Numbered from the stretch's first letter, positions 1 to 12,214 are shown. The stretch is 64,000 nt of DNA from Micromussa lordhowensis (GCA_964020085.1 OZ026601.1:27687418-27751417), one strand, 5' to 3'. A program made the numbers and translations. The notes: generated by a model not told the origin, from the letters alone.

Positions 1-1496
1 TCGTTGAAAAGTACTTTAAACAACTTGGCCAAAAAGACCAAACGGAATTGTTCAGATTTTTACTGGTTTATTTGCTAAAGGTTATGGACTTTCAAAAACT
101 CATTTTCACATTCCTTTATCCCAGTTCTCTCTTGTTGTGGATATAAATTCTTGATATCCAGGGTTCAAAACGGGCTCAATGCGCTCCCATCCATCTCCGG
201 CGATACAGCTGGAAATATTATTGCTTTGGGACTTCATACGCATCTTATCTACCATCTGAGTAGGAAATAAATTCAGCAGGTGATTACATATTTTAATTTT
301 TTGGCGTTTTAAAAGACAATGTCGTTCAACGTTGCCTAGCAACTGACTTATTCTTGAGTAGGTAAAGCATTTAAATGCAAATTGGTGAAATGTTCGCCTG
401 TGAAAATTAAAACCCATACAGGTAGTTTGCCTATCGATCAGTTAAGCTGGTCACACAGCAGCCCTCTATAACGTTTCCCATATAGGTTGCAACCTTAAGG
501 TTTTTTCTAAAGCGGTAGAAAGGTAAGTTTTTGTAAGCTGATTTGAAGATGTAGTCATTTGTCTAACTGGTTTGCATCATCATCTTCCTACTTAAAAAAG
601 GTGATGACGAACGACTTGTGTATTCAACGCAATTGATCTAAATAATCACAAACAAAAGGAACGCTTTGCATGAATGCAAATTATTACGGAAAGTTAAGCG
701 GTTCTCATTAGAAAATCTATGGGGGAAAGAATGCAGGATGTTGCGATTAGGACTTGCAGCCGGTCTATCAATTTAACACATTGCACTTAAAAGTACAAGC
801 TTTTTACGTCGTCATTTGATATGGCCTGTGCAGTGCAAACAGAGGAGAATAAAATAAAACCTCAGAAGATCGTAAACGCCTTTTTTAAAATGTATTTTGT
901 TTTACAGAACACCGTGACTTAGTATTAATCCGAGTGTGTTCATGTAGTTGATAGTTCGACTTTTCAGGTGTCTCGACTCGTGTTGTCAGTAACTTTGTAA
1001 ATACATGTATGAGAAAATTATGACTGCCAGAATACATAAGGCTTGCTTCACGCGCATTTGTAATTATGAGGAGAAATCCGCAAGTAGAAATAAAAATGCG
1101 TCATGGTAGACAAAGCGGCCCAAAATGTTATCAGACTCGCAGGGTAAGAAGATGGCTGGGGAATTTTAGAGGGTTATACTTGCATAACCTTAATACATCT
1201 ATGTAAGAAGATGTCTATTTAAGACACATGCTATAATTCTAGCCACAATTGACCTGGATATAATACCGTAGTTAGAAGACAGCTAGTGCCTTATGTCGTT
1301 ATAAGAGATTGCATTAGAAATATTACTTTAGGTCATGAATACTAGAGAAAAAAGTAAACCTTTCCTTTTACAAAGTCAACGGAGATCAACGATGACTGCT
1401 GGTATTACTATGCCAACGAGCTCACTTTGTACATGTACCTGTAATTCGTATAAAATGTACGTTATTGCTTTCAATTCTGTTTTATTTTGAAAGGAA
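1..1496. other. intergenic, no gene recognised
   Basis: AT-rich DNA upstream of K2P copy A. A 103-codon open frame on the minus strand (106-417) has no motif I recognise and no convincing splice partner. A T-rich tract ending in AAG just before the ATG at 1497 looks like a 3' splice site, so a non-coding 5' exon of copy A may lie somewhere in this stretch. Confidence 0.5.
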
Positions 1497-3642
1497 ATGA
1501 ATCCTCTCCTTGGAAAAGCATTATTACGTCTTGGAGTTTTTGCTGCGTACTGTATGTTTGTCGCTTGGATTTTCACCATAATCGAAAGAAAAGATGAATC
1601 AACTCACGAAAGAATGGAAAGGATGTTAAAGGACCTGAGAGAAGAAGTAACTTTTAAATATAACATGACAGATAATGATTTTGATAGTCTCATAGCGAGA
1701 GCAGCAGCGGCATTGTCGGCAGGTGATAAACTGGATTGGACGTTTCTAAACAGTGGTGGATTTGTTTTTGCTGCCCTCACAACTGTAGGTAAGACGCCTG
1801 GTGATGTTATATGATGTCACTGAGTCCGACGTCTTGGATTTCACTTTTTTTTTCTTAAGAAAGTCAGAAATAACGAGTTTTGATGGGAAATTAACCAATG
1901 TTCTGCAATGTGTTGGGAAAAAAAAGAATTTGGCTTGACATCAGGGGCGCTTTCCAGTCAATCAAAATTCCGAAATTTTCGACAAATAGATAAATGGTAC
2001 GGAAATTTCCCGTAATATTATATTTTCGAAAAGCGAACCATTCAGCCGGAATTCCAGAATGAAAATCAAATTGAACGGAAAACCTCAGGGGGTCGTCCTC
2101 TTTAACGGAAATTAGTTACATTTGCAATGTTCTATTCAGCGCTAGTTCTTTTGGCCGTTTGCAATCACAGCGAGTTGAACATTGAGCGAGTATTAGAAAT
2201 TGAATTAATATTTTACTTTACAATCTTTAATCCCATTAGCGCTTTCTTTCAGTCACGAAACAGCGGCGAAAGCGTTCCTTGTAGGGGCAAGTGGTCCAAA
2301 AGGACAGGTAGAATTTTGGCAGAATAGTATTTGAGAATTCAGTATATTCGCCCTTTGGTTTCGGGAACCACTCCAGGTCTTCATCTTTCCACTTCTCTAG
2401 ACTTGCACTTTCACTTGTTTCCGCACCCGATGTGTCACCAACAGAGTCAGAGTAGTAGCGGGCATCTCTTTTAGAATGGCGAGTCGGCAAACAGCCACAA
2501 TAGCCACAATTTGCTCCATCTGACCTCATGAAATCCTCGCATTCACCACAAGCGCACGTCCCTTTCTCTATTCCTCGCACATCCTTGCCCATTTTCAAGT
2601 TTTCACCGTGCAATCACACGCCACGCAATTAGCTGCTCTGTGCGCAGACCCCGTTATTTTTGTCTTGGGGGAGGGGTCAGATGTTTCTGAGTAGGTATTT
2701 GTGAAGGGTTATGCAATAATCCATTCTGGGAATGGCCCCTCCCCCCCCCCCCCCCCCCCAATAAAAAACGTACCTTCTCTAACTTGCGTCTTATCACGTT
2801 TTTCACTTTGCTGCAGTCAACCAATTCGCAATTTAATTCGCAATTCAATTCGCATTGGGAAATTTCTGGAAATTCACACAGAAACTTTTGGTCCAATGGA
2901 AAGCGCCCTATTAGAGAAGAAAGGGAATTTAAATGCAACATCATTATCACGAAGAAACTTTATTTCATGCCTGTTTAATCTGTCTAATAACAGCCAGACT
3001 GGGTGAGTTGTTGTTTAAATATTAATGTTCTCTTTTTTTTATTTAGGATATGGACATATCACACCCCAAACGCCTCTTGGCCAAGGCATCACCATCATCT
3101 TCTGTTTTTTTGGTATCCCTATAACAATGCTATCCTTGAAAACGACGGGGGAGCTGTTGGCCACTTTCATCAAGTATCTTGTTCTCAAAACGGAAACTGT
3201 TATCCTTAAAAGAACTGAGCCGAAGCACGTGAAAAAGAAAACGTTTTTCGTGGTGTCTACGTTGATGATTGTCCTACTCATCTCGACAGGTGCCGCGGCT
3301 GTTTACTTTGAAAACTGGACCTTCACTGAAGGCCTGTATGCTTGGTTTACTACTTTTACAACGATCGGTTTTGGTGACTTTGTGCCATTTCATTCCTTTG
3401 TAAGAGACGTTGAGCAAGGGAAAAGCTCTGAAGGTGAAGTGTTTGTTAAAAGCCTTTTATTCTTTGTTCCTTATATGGTTGGCTTGAGTCTTACCGCTTG
3501 CCTTTTGAGCTGCGCTGTCGAATCCATAGACGAAATACGTGGTTTTCGTGATCGCTACATGAACTGTTGGCCAAGTTTGATATCGCTCAAAACAAGATTG
3601 TTTGCTCACAAAAGCACAAGTTTTAATGTTACAGAAGAGTAA
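1497..3642 (+). CDS. K2P potassium channel, copy A (two exons, intact)
   Basis: Two-pore-domain (KCNK-type) potassium leak channel of the plasma membrane. Coding exons are 1497-1788 and 3047-3642, joined by a phase-1 intron with GTAAGA donor and TTTAG acceptor, giving about 295 aa. M1 spans roughly residues 5-30. An extracellular cap of about 50 residues follows, with an N-glycosylation site NMT at 56-58. P1 carries filter TVGYG (96-100), M2 lies near 110-143, M3 near 163-186, P2 carries TIGFG (203-207) before D208, and M4 lies near 228-250. The intron interrupts the first filter glycine codon, a placement that fits known K2P genes. The start was chosen at MNPLLGK because the other three copies begin with the same M-N/H-P-L-L motif and each has an acceptor-like sequence just upstream of it. 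First member of the + + - - K2P cluster. The subfamily (TWIK, TREK, TASK) cannot be set by eye. Confidence 0.88.
2236..2592 (-). CDS. small cysteine-rich protein or transposon-derived exon, unrecognised
   Basis: Open frame on the minus strand inside the intron of K2P copy A. From the ATG at 2592 it encodes about 118 residues. A compact cluster, C-A-C-x2-C then C-x2-C-x-C followed by P-T-R-H, looks like a zinc-binding knuckle. An acidic, serine-rich stretch with an E-W-F-P motif follows. The tail becomes basic and may run into repeat sequence. I do not recognise the family by name. The spacing and conserved look of the Cys/His cluster argue against chance, but no flanking exon is evident. It could be a first exon, a lone small gene or a mobile-element remnant. 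Confidence 0.35.
   Translation of the reverse strand: MGKDVRGIEKGTCACGECEDFMRSDGANCGYCGCLPTRHSKRDARYYSDSVGDTSGAETSESASLEKWKDEDLEWFPKPKGEYTEFSNTILPKFYLSFWTTCPYKERFRRCFVTERKR
2741..2759. repeat. poly-C tract
   Basis: Nineteen consecutive C residues in the intron of K2P copy A. A likely site of length variation or sequencing error. Confidence 0.9.
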
Positions 3643-4395
3643 CACAACGAAACAACTTGAAACATGAGCTGCCACTAACAGGAAAGTAGAAGCCTAACAG
3701 TTACCCATAAAGGTTTAATGAAAAAAGAGCTCAGAGCAGTCAGAGAACATTCACGTAGTGAAATAGCCATTCTCTCGCATCAGAGGTATATTAAATTTCC
3801 AGTTAAATGCATGAAAGTATTATTTGCTGAGCATATTGCGAAGGTAGCTGGGGACATAATATGTTGAACTATATAATCAGTCATTTTATCCAATAACCAA
3901 TACAAAACTGAGATAAAGACAGAAACATAAGCTGCTGAGAAATCAGATACATTTATCAATAATGTATTTATCAGGAATTAGAAATATATTTGAGCTGAAT
4001 CTCGCAAGAACTTAGACAGTGAGTAGGAAAAAGGAAAATATAATGATAAAACTATACAGCGTGATAGAAATAACACTGGCAACGATGAAGCCTGCAAAAC
4101 ATGAGTAAAGATAAAAGGTTCCTTTTTATAAAAGTAAAGTGTTCCTTTTTTAAAAGAAGTTTTTTAATAGGATGAACATGAACAATGAGTTTATAGTAAT
4201 TCTATTTAATGTTTCTTTTTTTCTGTCGCCATATTAGTAAGAGGCAGGTTACTAACTCCAGAATGTCATTATTACATTAGAACTCGAATTGAGCTTTCTG
4301 AATTCATTGTAATGTATGTATCCTTGGAAGGACACTACAATTCAAGTGATACAAGATTTGGCAAAACGCTCTTTGTTAACCTGTAAGGAGTAGTA
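3643..4395. other. intergenic, no gene recognised
   Basis: AT-rich sequence downstream of K2P copy A that should include its 3' UTR. I see no other feature. Confidence 0.5.
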
Positions 4396-4885
4396 CAGTA
4401 AAAACCCGCATACAAGAACATGTGGATTAAGAACACCCAGGTGGAAATTTGGTAAAAAAGGAGCATATATATAAGAACACATTCAGCCTGAAAATTGAAA
4501 ATTGTTCTCATATATAAAAACTCTCCCCTTTTAAGTTTAATATAACAAACAGTGTCTGTAGCTTTACTGTGGTATTGCACTAAGATTTCTGTATAAATGT
4601 TAGTAATTTCACTTGCTGCGTATAGCAAAGGTACAACAACTGTAAATTAAAAGTCTTGTAATTACATGAAAAATATGCAATAATGTTGTGTGTCTCAAGT
4701 TTAATTTTCTCTCAAAGTTATGTATTTCATCATAGTTAGCAAATCCCTCAAATTTTGTTAGAAGTAAAAAATTAAGGACTCCTAAGAACACTTTTCAGGC
4801 TGATTTCACCTAAAATACCTAATACATAAGAACCCAATCAGCCTGAACCCCGAAAATGGGTGTTTTTATATGCGGGTTTTTACTG
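4396..4885. mobile_element. non-autonomous DNA transposon with inverted ends
   Basis: The ends are inverted copies beginning CAGTAAAAACCCGCATA: 4396-4412 on the left, and the reverse complement ending at 4885 on the right. Subterminal copies of an AAGAAC...CAGCCTGA motif also occur near both ends. No transposase frame is present. Target-site duplication is unclear, so the superfamily cannot be assigned. Confidence 0.65.
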
Positions 4886-5164
4886 CATCTAATCCTTTTT
4901 AGTATAAACTTACTATATCTTTCTATTATGAAAGCCGATTCTCTGATCTATTCTGTTATAGATATTGAGTAGGATTGACAAACCGGTGGCCGCTTCTTTG
5001 CGTTTTGGAAGTGTCCAATGGATCTGTGAAGAGGACTTAGATAAAGGCTTGAACGACCAATAGATTTATACTAAAACGACTAGATTATTTAACCTTGATT
5101 TCTATGCGTGATAGTTGACGAGGACGCAGCCTTCTTGAGCTTATAATCTAATTGTTTATTAGGA

Positions 5165-5355
5165 AGGCTCGGTGTTGTGGCTCACTTTGTCCGAGCGTTG
5201 ACCTTTTTAGCACTTTTTTATTCACAGATCTTGAGAAATTTACCGGTTGCCTAGCAACATCCGCTTTGTTAACCTGTGATGGTATCTAATCTTTTAAAGG
5301 AGAGCCGGCCTCCGAGGTGTGGCTCGCTTTGTTCGAGCGTAGACCTTTTTATTTG
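5165..5355. repeat. pair of ~50-bp direct repeats
   Basis: Two similar units (about 5165-5208 and 5308-5352) each contain a GTGGCTC-CTTTGT-CGAGCG-GACCTTTTTA pattern. They sit just left of a fold-back element. No coding content. Confidence 0.5.
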
Positions 5356-5364
5356 ACAAATAAA

Positions 5365-5503
5365 GAAGCCTAAGCCGTGTATTACACTGTGATAAAACAC
5401 GACGAGCATTTGAGAACTCGAGGGAAATGTGTTTTCTACATTTCTCGAGTGTTCAAAAATGTCCGGAGTGTTTTGTAACAGTGCAATACACGGCTTAGGC
5501 TTC
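5365..5503. repeat. fold-back MITE-like element
   Basis: Inverted arms start GAAGCCTAAGCCGTGTATTA and end in the near-perfect reverse complement at 5503. A second inner pair of arms surrounds TTCTCGAG-like sequence. The whole unit is about 140 bp and can fold into one hairpin. No coding content. Confidence 0.7.
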
Positions 5504-6175
5504 TTCATTTGCTTTAAGATATAGATTTTACGCGTGCAAAATAATAAAACACGCTATTTCTATGTTTTATACTCTGATAAAACGTGGGTTTTTGATCAAA
5601 CAGAGCGCGCGCAGGGTCCTATCTATGTTATAAAGACCTTGAGTAATCGTTAAATCCTCTGCCTGACATAACGAACCCAGCGGCTTTTTTCCGGGACATA
5701 TTTCCAAGACAATTTCCAAAAACATAGCTTGATCATATTCTAATTGGACATTGGCAGAAAACCGCATTTCTAATGAACGTGCATTAAATTTAGTCCTACT
5801 TCTGTACATAGAATTAGTATGCTGTGGACATGGACTAATAATAGCCGGGGAGCTCAAGCACGGCAACGAGCTAGATCGTCACCAAATAAAAGATTTAATA
5901 AAAACAACAACAAAAAATAATAGCTGTGCACGTGCATTATAAATGTTTTACATTTTTGCTGTCACCTGCAAAAGAACAACGTGAAATGATCAAGCTCTGT
6001 GTAGTTCGAGGAACGCGAGCGACGACGGCTAACTTTCGCATTTCCATCTTTGCATATTTAGCCTGAACAGATCTAGACAATTGCGAACGCTGGTAAAATA
6101 TAAATTCATTTTTCACTAGGCATGGTTCTCGGCGTTCCCGTCGTCGTTGCTTAAGCTCCCTATAGATCGTTTGCA

Positions 6176-6275
6176 AGTGACGTCATCGGCGCCATGTTGG
6201 ATGACCATTAACAAAAGAATTCTAATGAGTTTTATTGTTCCTGTCATCCAACATGGCCGCCATGTCATTTGAATC
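6176..6275. repeat. fold-back element, ATGTTGGATGAC arms
   Basis: Left arm near 6178-6210 (GTGACGTCATCGGCGCCATG then TTGGATGAC) pairs with the right arm near 6240-6272 (GTCATCCAACATGGCCGCCA). It overlaps the 3' end of a minus-strand open frame, so that frame's last codons are repeat-derived. Confidence 0.6.
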
Positions 6276-6500
6276 TCTCGGGAGATTTGCAAACCATTTC
6301 TTGGCAAGACTAGCGCAAAATAAACATACGAGGACAGTTATTGCGATCATGTAGATCGCAGTAGTCTCAACGTAATGATTATTTGACTTGCAGTCTTTCT
6401 GATCACCATGTTCCAAAGTTGCTTTGTTATTATAACAAATGTTTTCGGCAGGTGGACAAAACGTATTTACTAAATATCTAGTCATTTGTCCGAAAAACAC
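6222..6500 (-). CDS. possible single-pass membrane protein fragment
   Basis: Minus-strand open frame of 92 residues. It has a hydrophilic, cysteine-containing N-terminal half (three Cys), one strong hydrophobic segment (I-Y-M-I-A-I-T-V-L-V-C-L-F-C-A, about residues 49-65), then a basic K-K-W and a short tail. The tail overlaps a fold-back repeat. No homolog recognised and no splice partner found. It could be a terminal exon whose 3' end was captured by the repeat, or a chance frame. Confidence 0.22.
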   Translation of the reverse strand: MFFGQMTRYLVNTFCPPAENICYNNKATLEHGDQKDCKSNNHYVETTAIYMIAITVLVCLFCASLAKKWFANLPRDSNDMAAMLDDRNNKTH

Positions 6501-7540
6501 CCGTCTGTTTACCTTGAAAACAAGTTCTTATAGACAACATTTAAATGTAAATTGCTAATATTTTCGTCAATAATTTACGAAGAAGCTGTTGTTGAAACTG
6601 AATTTTGGCTCGTACAAATGTGCCCAATATGCAGTTTTGAAGAAAAATCTTCATCCAACCGACTCGCTAAGGTAAAAACGTCCCAAAAGTAAACTCAGGT
6701 AAGGTTTAAGAGGAGGAATTTGTTATTTAATCAATGTAGGATAACTAATTATATTTAAAAATCTCACGAAACTTTTCGAAGGGTGATATCAATTCTCAGA
6801 AATAACGTTAGAAATTGACTCTTAAAAAAAAATAATAACAAAAATCATATAAACAGACCGAAAGATTAAAGAAACAAACGAAGTAAAAAAAATGTGTTGG
6901 CGGAGAAACATTCAAACGGTTTCTGGAGTTCATTTTAATTTGCAATAATTGTTTCTTCAATAACTGACGTACCTGACTAAAACTACAGGATATTTCTTCA
7001 GATTAATAAATATAACCACTATCAGAAAAAAGGCCTTGTTGGACTCAGTCTATTGCAAATTTAGATCAGCAGGTGGGCCTCATCGTGTCTCACAATCACC
7101 ATGGAGAAACACAATGAATGGAAACTTGAAAGAACATACAGCCAAAGTTTTGCATATTCTACACGTGGTCATATCTGTTCAATAGGTGGTCGCCTTGGGA
7201 CTTGCAGTCAAATTCTAAGAATGCAAATAGTGCAAACAAAAGACGTTTTTTATATCTGGCAAAATTATCTAAACATAGTTCGTTGATTAATACTGGGGAA
7301 TTTTCTTTGACAGGTGTTTTATAAAAACAATTAAGTTGACTTTGCTTATTACAGTGTAGTCTCAAAGTGATAGTACTCCCAAATATATTCCTGATGGTAA
7401 TCTCTATTGATGTATTTGGAATTCATTTCTGACACTTTTGTGTAATGTGACTGCTTTTTCGCGGTAAGCATGGTTTATGCGTATTCATATCTGGCTACTG
7501 AATACGACTGCAGGTAATTGAACTGCACCAGTACACCATC
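6501..7540. other. intergenic, no gene recognised
   Basis: AT-rich sequence between the fold-back at 6.2 kb and K2P copy B. Short open frames here show no motif. The promoter or 5' UTR of copy B may be included, but I cannot locate it. Confidence 0.45.
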
Positions 7541-7603
7541 ATGGGCGAACTTGTTCTAATATGCTCAATTTCTACTTTACTGAACCTGTCATTTCTAGGA
7601 CAC

Positions 7604-9506
7604 ATGAATCCACTGCTTGGCAAAGCCTTACTACGCGTTGTGTTCTTCTACGCGTACGGCTTATTGGTGGCCTGGATTTTCACTTTTATTGAGAAAAAAG
7701 ATGAATTAGCACACAACAGAATGGAAAGGATGTTATCCGAAATGAAGAAAGAAGTACACATGAAGTACAACATGACAGACAACGAATTTAATAGCTTCGT
7801 GAGAACGGTCACAGCGGTTGTTGCGGCAGGCAATGAAAAGGACTGGACTTTTCTTAATAGCTGTGGATTCGTCTTCTCTGCTATCACAACAATAGGTAAA
7901 TCACAACGTAGAAATTATTTTTTTTAAAAGAGAAAATCATTTACGACTGAGCCAAGTCTGTAAGAAGTTAATGTCTAACCACTTGTATTTAAATTTGTGA
8001 ATGCTTCTCTTCTTAAGTGTATTCTTGGCATTTTCATTCAATGTTTTCAGCAGTCTGATTACAGGAAATTCTTACAGTTAAATCTCTATTCAATCTAATT
8101 CTCAAGCTGGAAGGACCATGTCTTGATGTATTGTTGTTAATCGCTTGTTTCATAAGCTTTTTATTCATTCTCTATATAACTATAAGAGATAGCTGCTGAT
8201 TTGCGGTTTGTATGTACTTGGCTTCCTACCAATATGTATCATTCATTTTTACGAAGCTCCGTTAAATCTATCCTAAATACATATACTGGGTAAAACACTT
8301 ACTATAAACCAAAAAATAGAAATCGTTAGCTTCTCAGTGAAAATTGTTAGTGCAGTTAATTCAACTTGGCCGGCTTATTTCTAACTTGAAGTTAACGATT
8401 AGACGAGTGTTCTACTAGTCTTGCAACAAAGAGCCTTATTGTTTCTTTGAAAATACTGCAATGGCTTTGAATGCAAAAAATTGTGATTACTAAACTGCGA
8501 AGGGAGGTTGCAATTAAATTTTTCTGTAGATATCAATGGCATTGGCATTAACCATCTCTTTCTTAAAGGTTTACTCAAAGTATACTGGGGACATGTTGCG
8601 GGCACATAAAGTGAAGAAAAATTGTAGCAGCAGTTTTCCTCGTGAGTCGTGCCCGTTTTTGCGGGTGTAACATTTTTGCCCCTGCAACATGTTGTATGAA
8701 ATTCAGTTGGTTTTAATTCGTGTGTCACCGGCGAAGCAGGTTGAAAATGACCTCAATTTTTAATGTCACATGGTGTGTAGTGCTCAACACATATTAATAT
8801 CCGCTTAGTGTGCACCAGCTTGCAAACTTCTCCTGTAGCGTGCGTCGTATGCGCACTTCTTGTCCCCTCTGCACGTCTTCGCCATATCTCTCGGCGTACG
8901 CCAACCATTTAACCCTGAAAGAAAGATGTAAATTAAAATGTAGCAGATGAACTTATTCTTCATCCAGACTAACTTAACATGCTCTTTTCCTCTTTTCATC
9001 TTTTTATGTAATCAGGATATGGACTAATTACACCAAAAACACAAGTCGGTCAGGGCGTTACAATCATTATCTGCATCATTGGTATTCCTATAACAATGCT
9101 GGCTTTGAAAACATCGGGAGAGTTACTGGCGGATTGGTTTAGGATTCTTGTCGTCAAAATGGAAACTGGTATCTTTAAAAGAGCTGAAACAGAGCACGTA
9201 AAAAAGAAAACGTTTTTCGTAGCATGTACACTAATGGTCATTTTGCTTCTGTTGGCAAGCTTCTCAAGTACTTATTTTGAGGGGTGGAGTTTCATGGAGG
9301 GTTTGTATGCGTGGTTCATCACTTTCACGACAATCGGTTTTGGCGACTACGTGCAGTTTGAATCACATACGAAGAAGGTTAGCCACGGAAACCACAGCAA
9401 AGCTCAATTGTTCCTTCATGGTATTATCTTTGCTGTGCCTTACGTGATTGGCTTGAGTCTCATGTCGTGTATTCTGACATACGTGATTTTCGTGATCGCT
9501 GTTTGA
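7604..9506 (+). pseudogene. K2P potassium channel, copy B (frameshifted in M4)
   Basis: Two-pore-domain potassium channel with exons 7604-7895 and 9016-9506 and the same phase-1 intron in the first filter glycine as copy A. Filters TIGYG (P1) and TIGFG (P2) are intact, as are M1-M3. In M4, after the SCILT residues, about 25 nt present in the other copies (coding the L-V-D-S-I-D-E-I region) are missing. The frame then shifts and ends at 9506, about 260 aa in all. The original C-terminal tail is still readable in the other frame from about 9482 to a TAG at 9616 (starting R-D-F-R-D-R and ending E-L-S-Y-M). A longer start at 7541 adds 21 residues, but a TTTCTAG acceptor just before 7604 favours the shorter one. 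An AATAAA lies at 9925-9930. It may be a pseudogene or make a channel truncated in M4. Confidence 0.8.
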
Positions 9507-9616
9507 ATTGTTGCCTGGGTTTGGCAGGTTTTTTCAGATTATTCCAAATTAGAAGCTCAAGGTATGATGTGACAGAAGAGCCCAGTGGTGAAAGGAATGA
9601 GCTGAGCTATATGTAG

Positions 9617-10785
9617 GAAAACCCTGATCCTTACTGGCCAAATGTCTTTGGAAATTTTGTAGATACGTTAGAGCTAGTTCTTTCACGCGGTATAAGCTGT
9701 TTAGTAAGAATGATTGATATCTTAAGAATATTAATACTGGAAATTAATTAACACAAAAATATTTTATAACTCATATGAATATTTTAGTGTTACGAATTTG
9801 AAAATGATGAACGAGTCATCCATAGGTCATTCGCTGATGTTTGTCCAAGGCCTCTGTTATTAGCTTCAAATTAACAGAATATATGTAAATTTATTAAATT
9901 TCGTAGCAGAAGTTTGAACAAAGAAATAAACGTTTATATAACAGTAACTAGGAATATCTGAATTACGAGTCGTTTATTGATCTTTTCTTCTAGCTGGAGT
10001 TAAAGCAAGGTTATGGCAAAGTTGATCTAGAATTCAAAATGAATTCCTTGCCATCCAACCTACTTAGTGTTGTTGTTTAAAGGACAACAAGACCTACAAC
10101 CTTAAAGTGTCCATACGGGCAACAGGGTCTTCTTTCTTCCTGAAAACTGAGTGCGGGGTTAGTAGAATGATATGAGCTGATTGCAACTTACATCACAGCT
10201 GCAGTGCACAGAACTAAAGAAATAAATAAGAGAATCTTTATGGTGGTCTCCATATTTTCGATAGATAGCTGAAAGCTGGCCGAAAATCTTAATTCCCTAT
10301 CAGCTTTGTTCTCGAATGCTCCAAGCTATATAGATGTTGTGGGCAAGTACTGTCAAGGTTACTAAATTTTAAATAGTAAACTTTTTAGTCTGACTGAGCA
10401 TATACCAAAATTGGAAGAAATTTGTTTCATAATAAAGGTATGAAATTGGTTGTTATCATGACATTTTGCATAAACTTTCAATGTCGAGATAATTATGCAT
10501 GCATATGGTCGTACTTGTACATGTCGATCAAAAGTACAGCAATGAACATTCTTCAAGTCGTTATCTCAAAATAGGAACCACGAAGCCCTCACTCGTTGCT
10601 ATGTCACGTCACACTGGCAGCGATGATTCGGTCAAGAATTAATGCTGGAAAACAATAGCGTCGTCCTCTTTCTCTTGTAGGTATACATGTACTTACCTAA
10701 AAATCCCTGTGATTTTGTTTTCAAACATGCTATCTACTCAAGAAAGGCAAAATTTAAATTTCAGAGTTTCCATGTATACTAATGA
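9617..10785. other. intergenic, includes likely 3' UTR of copy B
   Basis: No gene recognised. An AATAAA at 9925-9930 is a plausible polyadenylation signal for copy B. The rest is AT-rich with short meaningless frames. Confidence 0.45.
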
Positions 10786-11107
10786 AGTTTAGTAAATTCT
10801 CAGCTCCGACTATTGCATTTCTAGCTTTTTGATTGGCTAAAAAACTCCGACTATGAGCCAATAGTCGGAGTTTTACGTCATATGGAAAATAGTGCGCCAA
10901 GTTCAAAAAGTTTCCGCACGAAGTTTTCAACTTCAGCCCTCTATAATGGCCCAAATAAAAATCGGCGGCAAAACCCGGTTTGAGAATTTACTAAAACAAT
11001 TATTCCATTCGCCCTTGTTGGATATGAAGTGATTATAACCAACTCGCTACGCGCTCGTTGGTTATTTTATCACTTCATATCCAACTCGGGCTCATGGAAT
11101 AATTGTT
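10786..11107. repeat. two adjacent fold-back elements
   Basis: The first unit is bounded by inverted GTTTAGTAAATTCTCA (from about 10787) and its reverse complement (ending near 10996), and contains an inner CTCCGACTAT/ATAGTCGGAG hairpin. The second (10995-11107) has arms of about 50 bp starting AACAATTATTCCATTCGCCC around the core TCGCTACGCGCTC. Both are non-coding and MITE-like. Confidence 0.65.
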
Positions 11108-11479
11108 ATATATTCTTGGACGTCCACTGGAAGTGCCTCGGTGGTTAAATAAACACTTGTAGGCAAATGAACTTGAGGCCATGAGTGGTATCAGTAACAT
11201 GGTTGAGAAAACACAAACAAACTCAGATTGGGCCTCGATCCTCTTCACCTAAACAAGGGCGTCATCAGAAATCATTACCCTACAGACCATCGATAAGATC
11301 TGTTTAGAATGTCTTTAAGAGCTAATCCTCTGTTATACAAGGATTCCAAGATTTTCTTTTTCTTTTTTCCTTACAAGGTAATGCGATCATATGGTGCATG
11401 TGCCTTAAAAAAAACTTAAAAGTCGGATATTTGGCTCGGATCCACCTAACTTCGTCAGCCACAATGCAAATTTTTAATG

Positions 11480-12214
11480 TTAAGAAGGGTTATATAATGG
11501 TCCCGAGAAGGGTAAAATGGTGTCACATATGCTGGCTAATTCGAAGCCATTGTCTCTGTTCAAAGAGGGTTTACGTAATCTTGTCTCAATTGCCTCCCTT
11601 ATGCGGCGTTTGAACGTTTTAGTTTCCGTGGCAAGAACTTTTGTTTTTCTGAAATCCCCTGAATGACCCGTGAGCTGGCAATGTTCATGAACAGCCGACG
11701 AATTCCTAGAGAGATGTTCCTTTACTCGAGTTTCTAATAACCGAGAAGTTTCGCCCACATAATCTTTGTCACATTGTTCGTAATGGTGTGATAGACTGTT
11801 CCACACTTTTTAAGGTTTTCTGTTTTATCCTTAACATAAACTTACTGTGATTTTAAGGAATTGAAAGGCTTGTGGACAAGTGTGACCTCGTGTGATTTAA
11901 ATGCTCTTTGGAGGCGTACCCCTCGGAAGTGCCCTTGAAGTATGGTACTGAAGCATATAATTATAATCTCTTCTCGTTGACAGCTTCTTCGGCATCTCTC
12001 GAACCTGAGATCCAGTGTTCGGTGTTATTAGCATCCAATCAGGATAGGTGTCGGCTATCAAGGCTTGCTTCACGTGTTGAATTTCCTTTACTTTGTCAAC
12101 TTCTTCAGACACCAAGGCCTGAGCTCGAAGCAGCAGAGTGTTAACTATAGCTCTTTTATGCTGTAGATGGTGGTTAGAATGGAAATTCAGATATTGATCA
12201 GAAACTAGTGGCAT
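11480..12214 (-). mobile_element. Penelope-like retroelement, 3' part with GIY-YIG endonuclease (decayed)
   Basis: Minus strand reads in element order. First comes the post-RT region, with D-Q-Y-L-N-F, H-H-L-Q-H-K-R and L-V-S-E motifs, from 12214 to about 11897. A broken linker follows (in-frame stop and frame change, about 11897-11806). Last is the GIY-YIG-type nuclease with D-Y-V-G-E-T-S-R, R-V-K-E-H-L, H-C-Q-L-T-G-H and L-N-R-D (11806-11480). These motifs are characteristic of Penelope-like elements. The copy is not functional. Its missing reverse-transcriptase part sits next to it in the opposite orientation. Confidence 0.75.

Noticed and set aside
106..417. 103-codon minus-strand frame at the window edge
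   Set aside because: No recognised motif or splice site; likely chance.
8399..8999. Minus-strand frames in the intron of K2P copy B
   Set aside because: No motif; no acceptor/donor pairing; low-complexity intron sequence.
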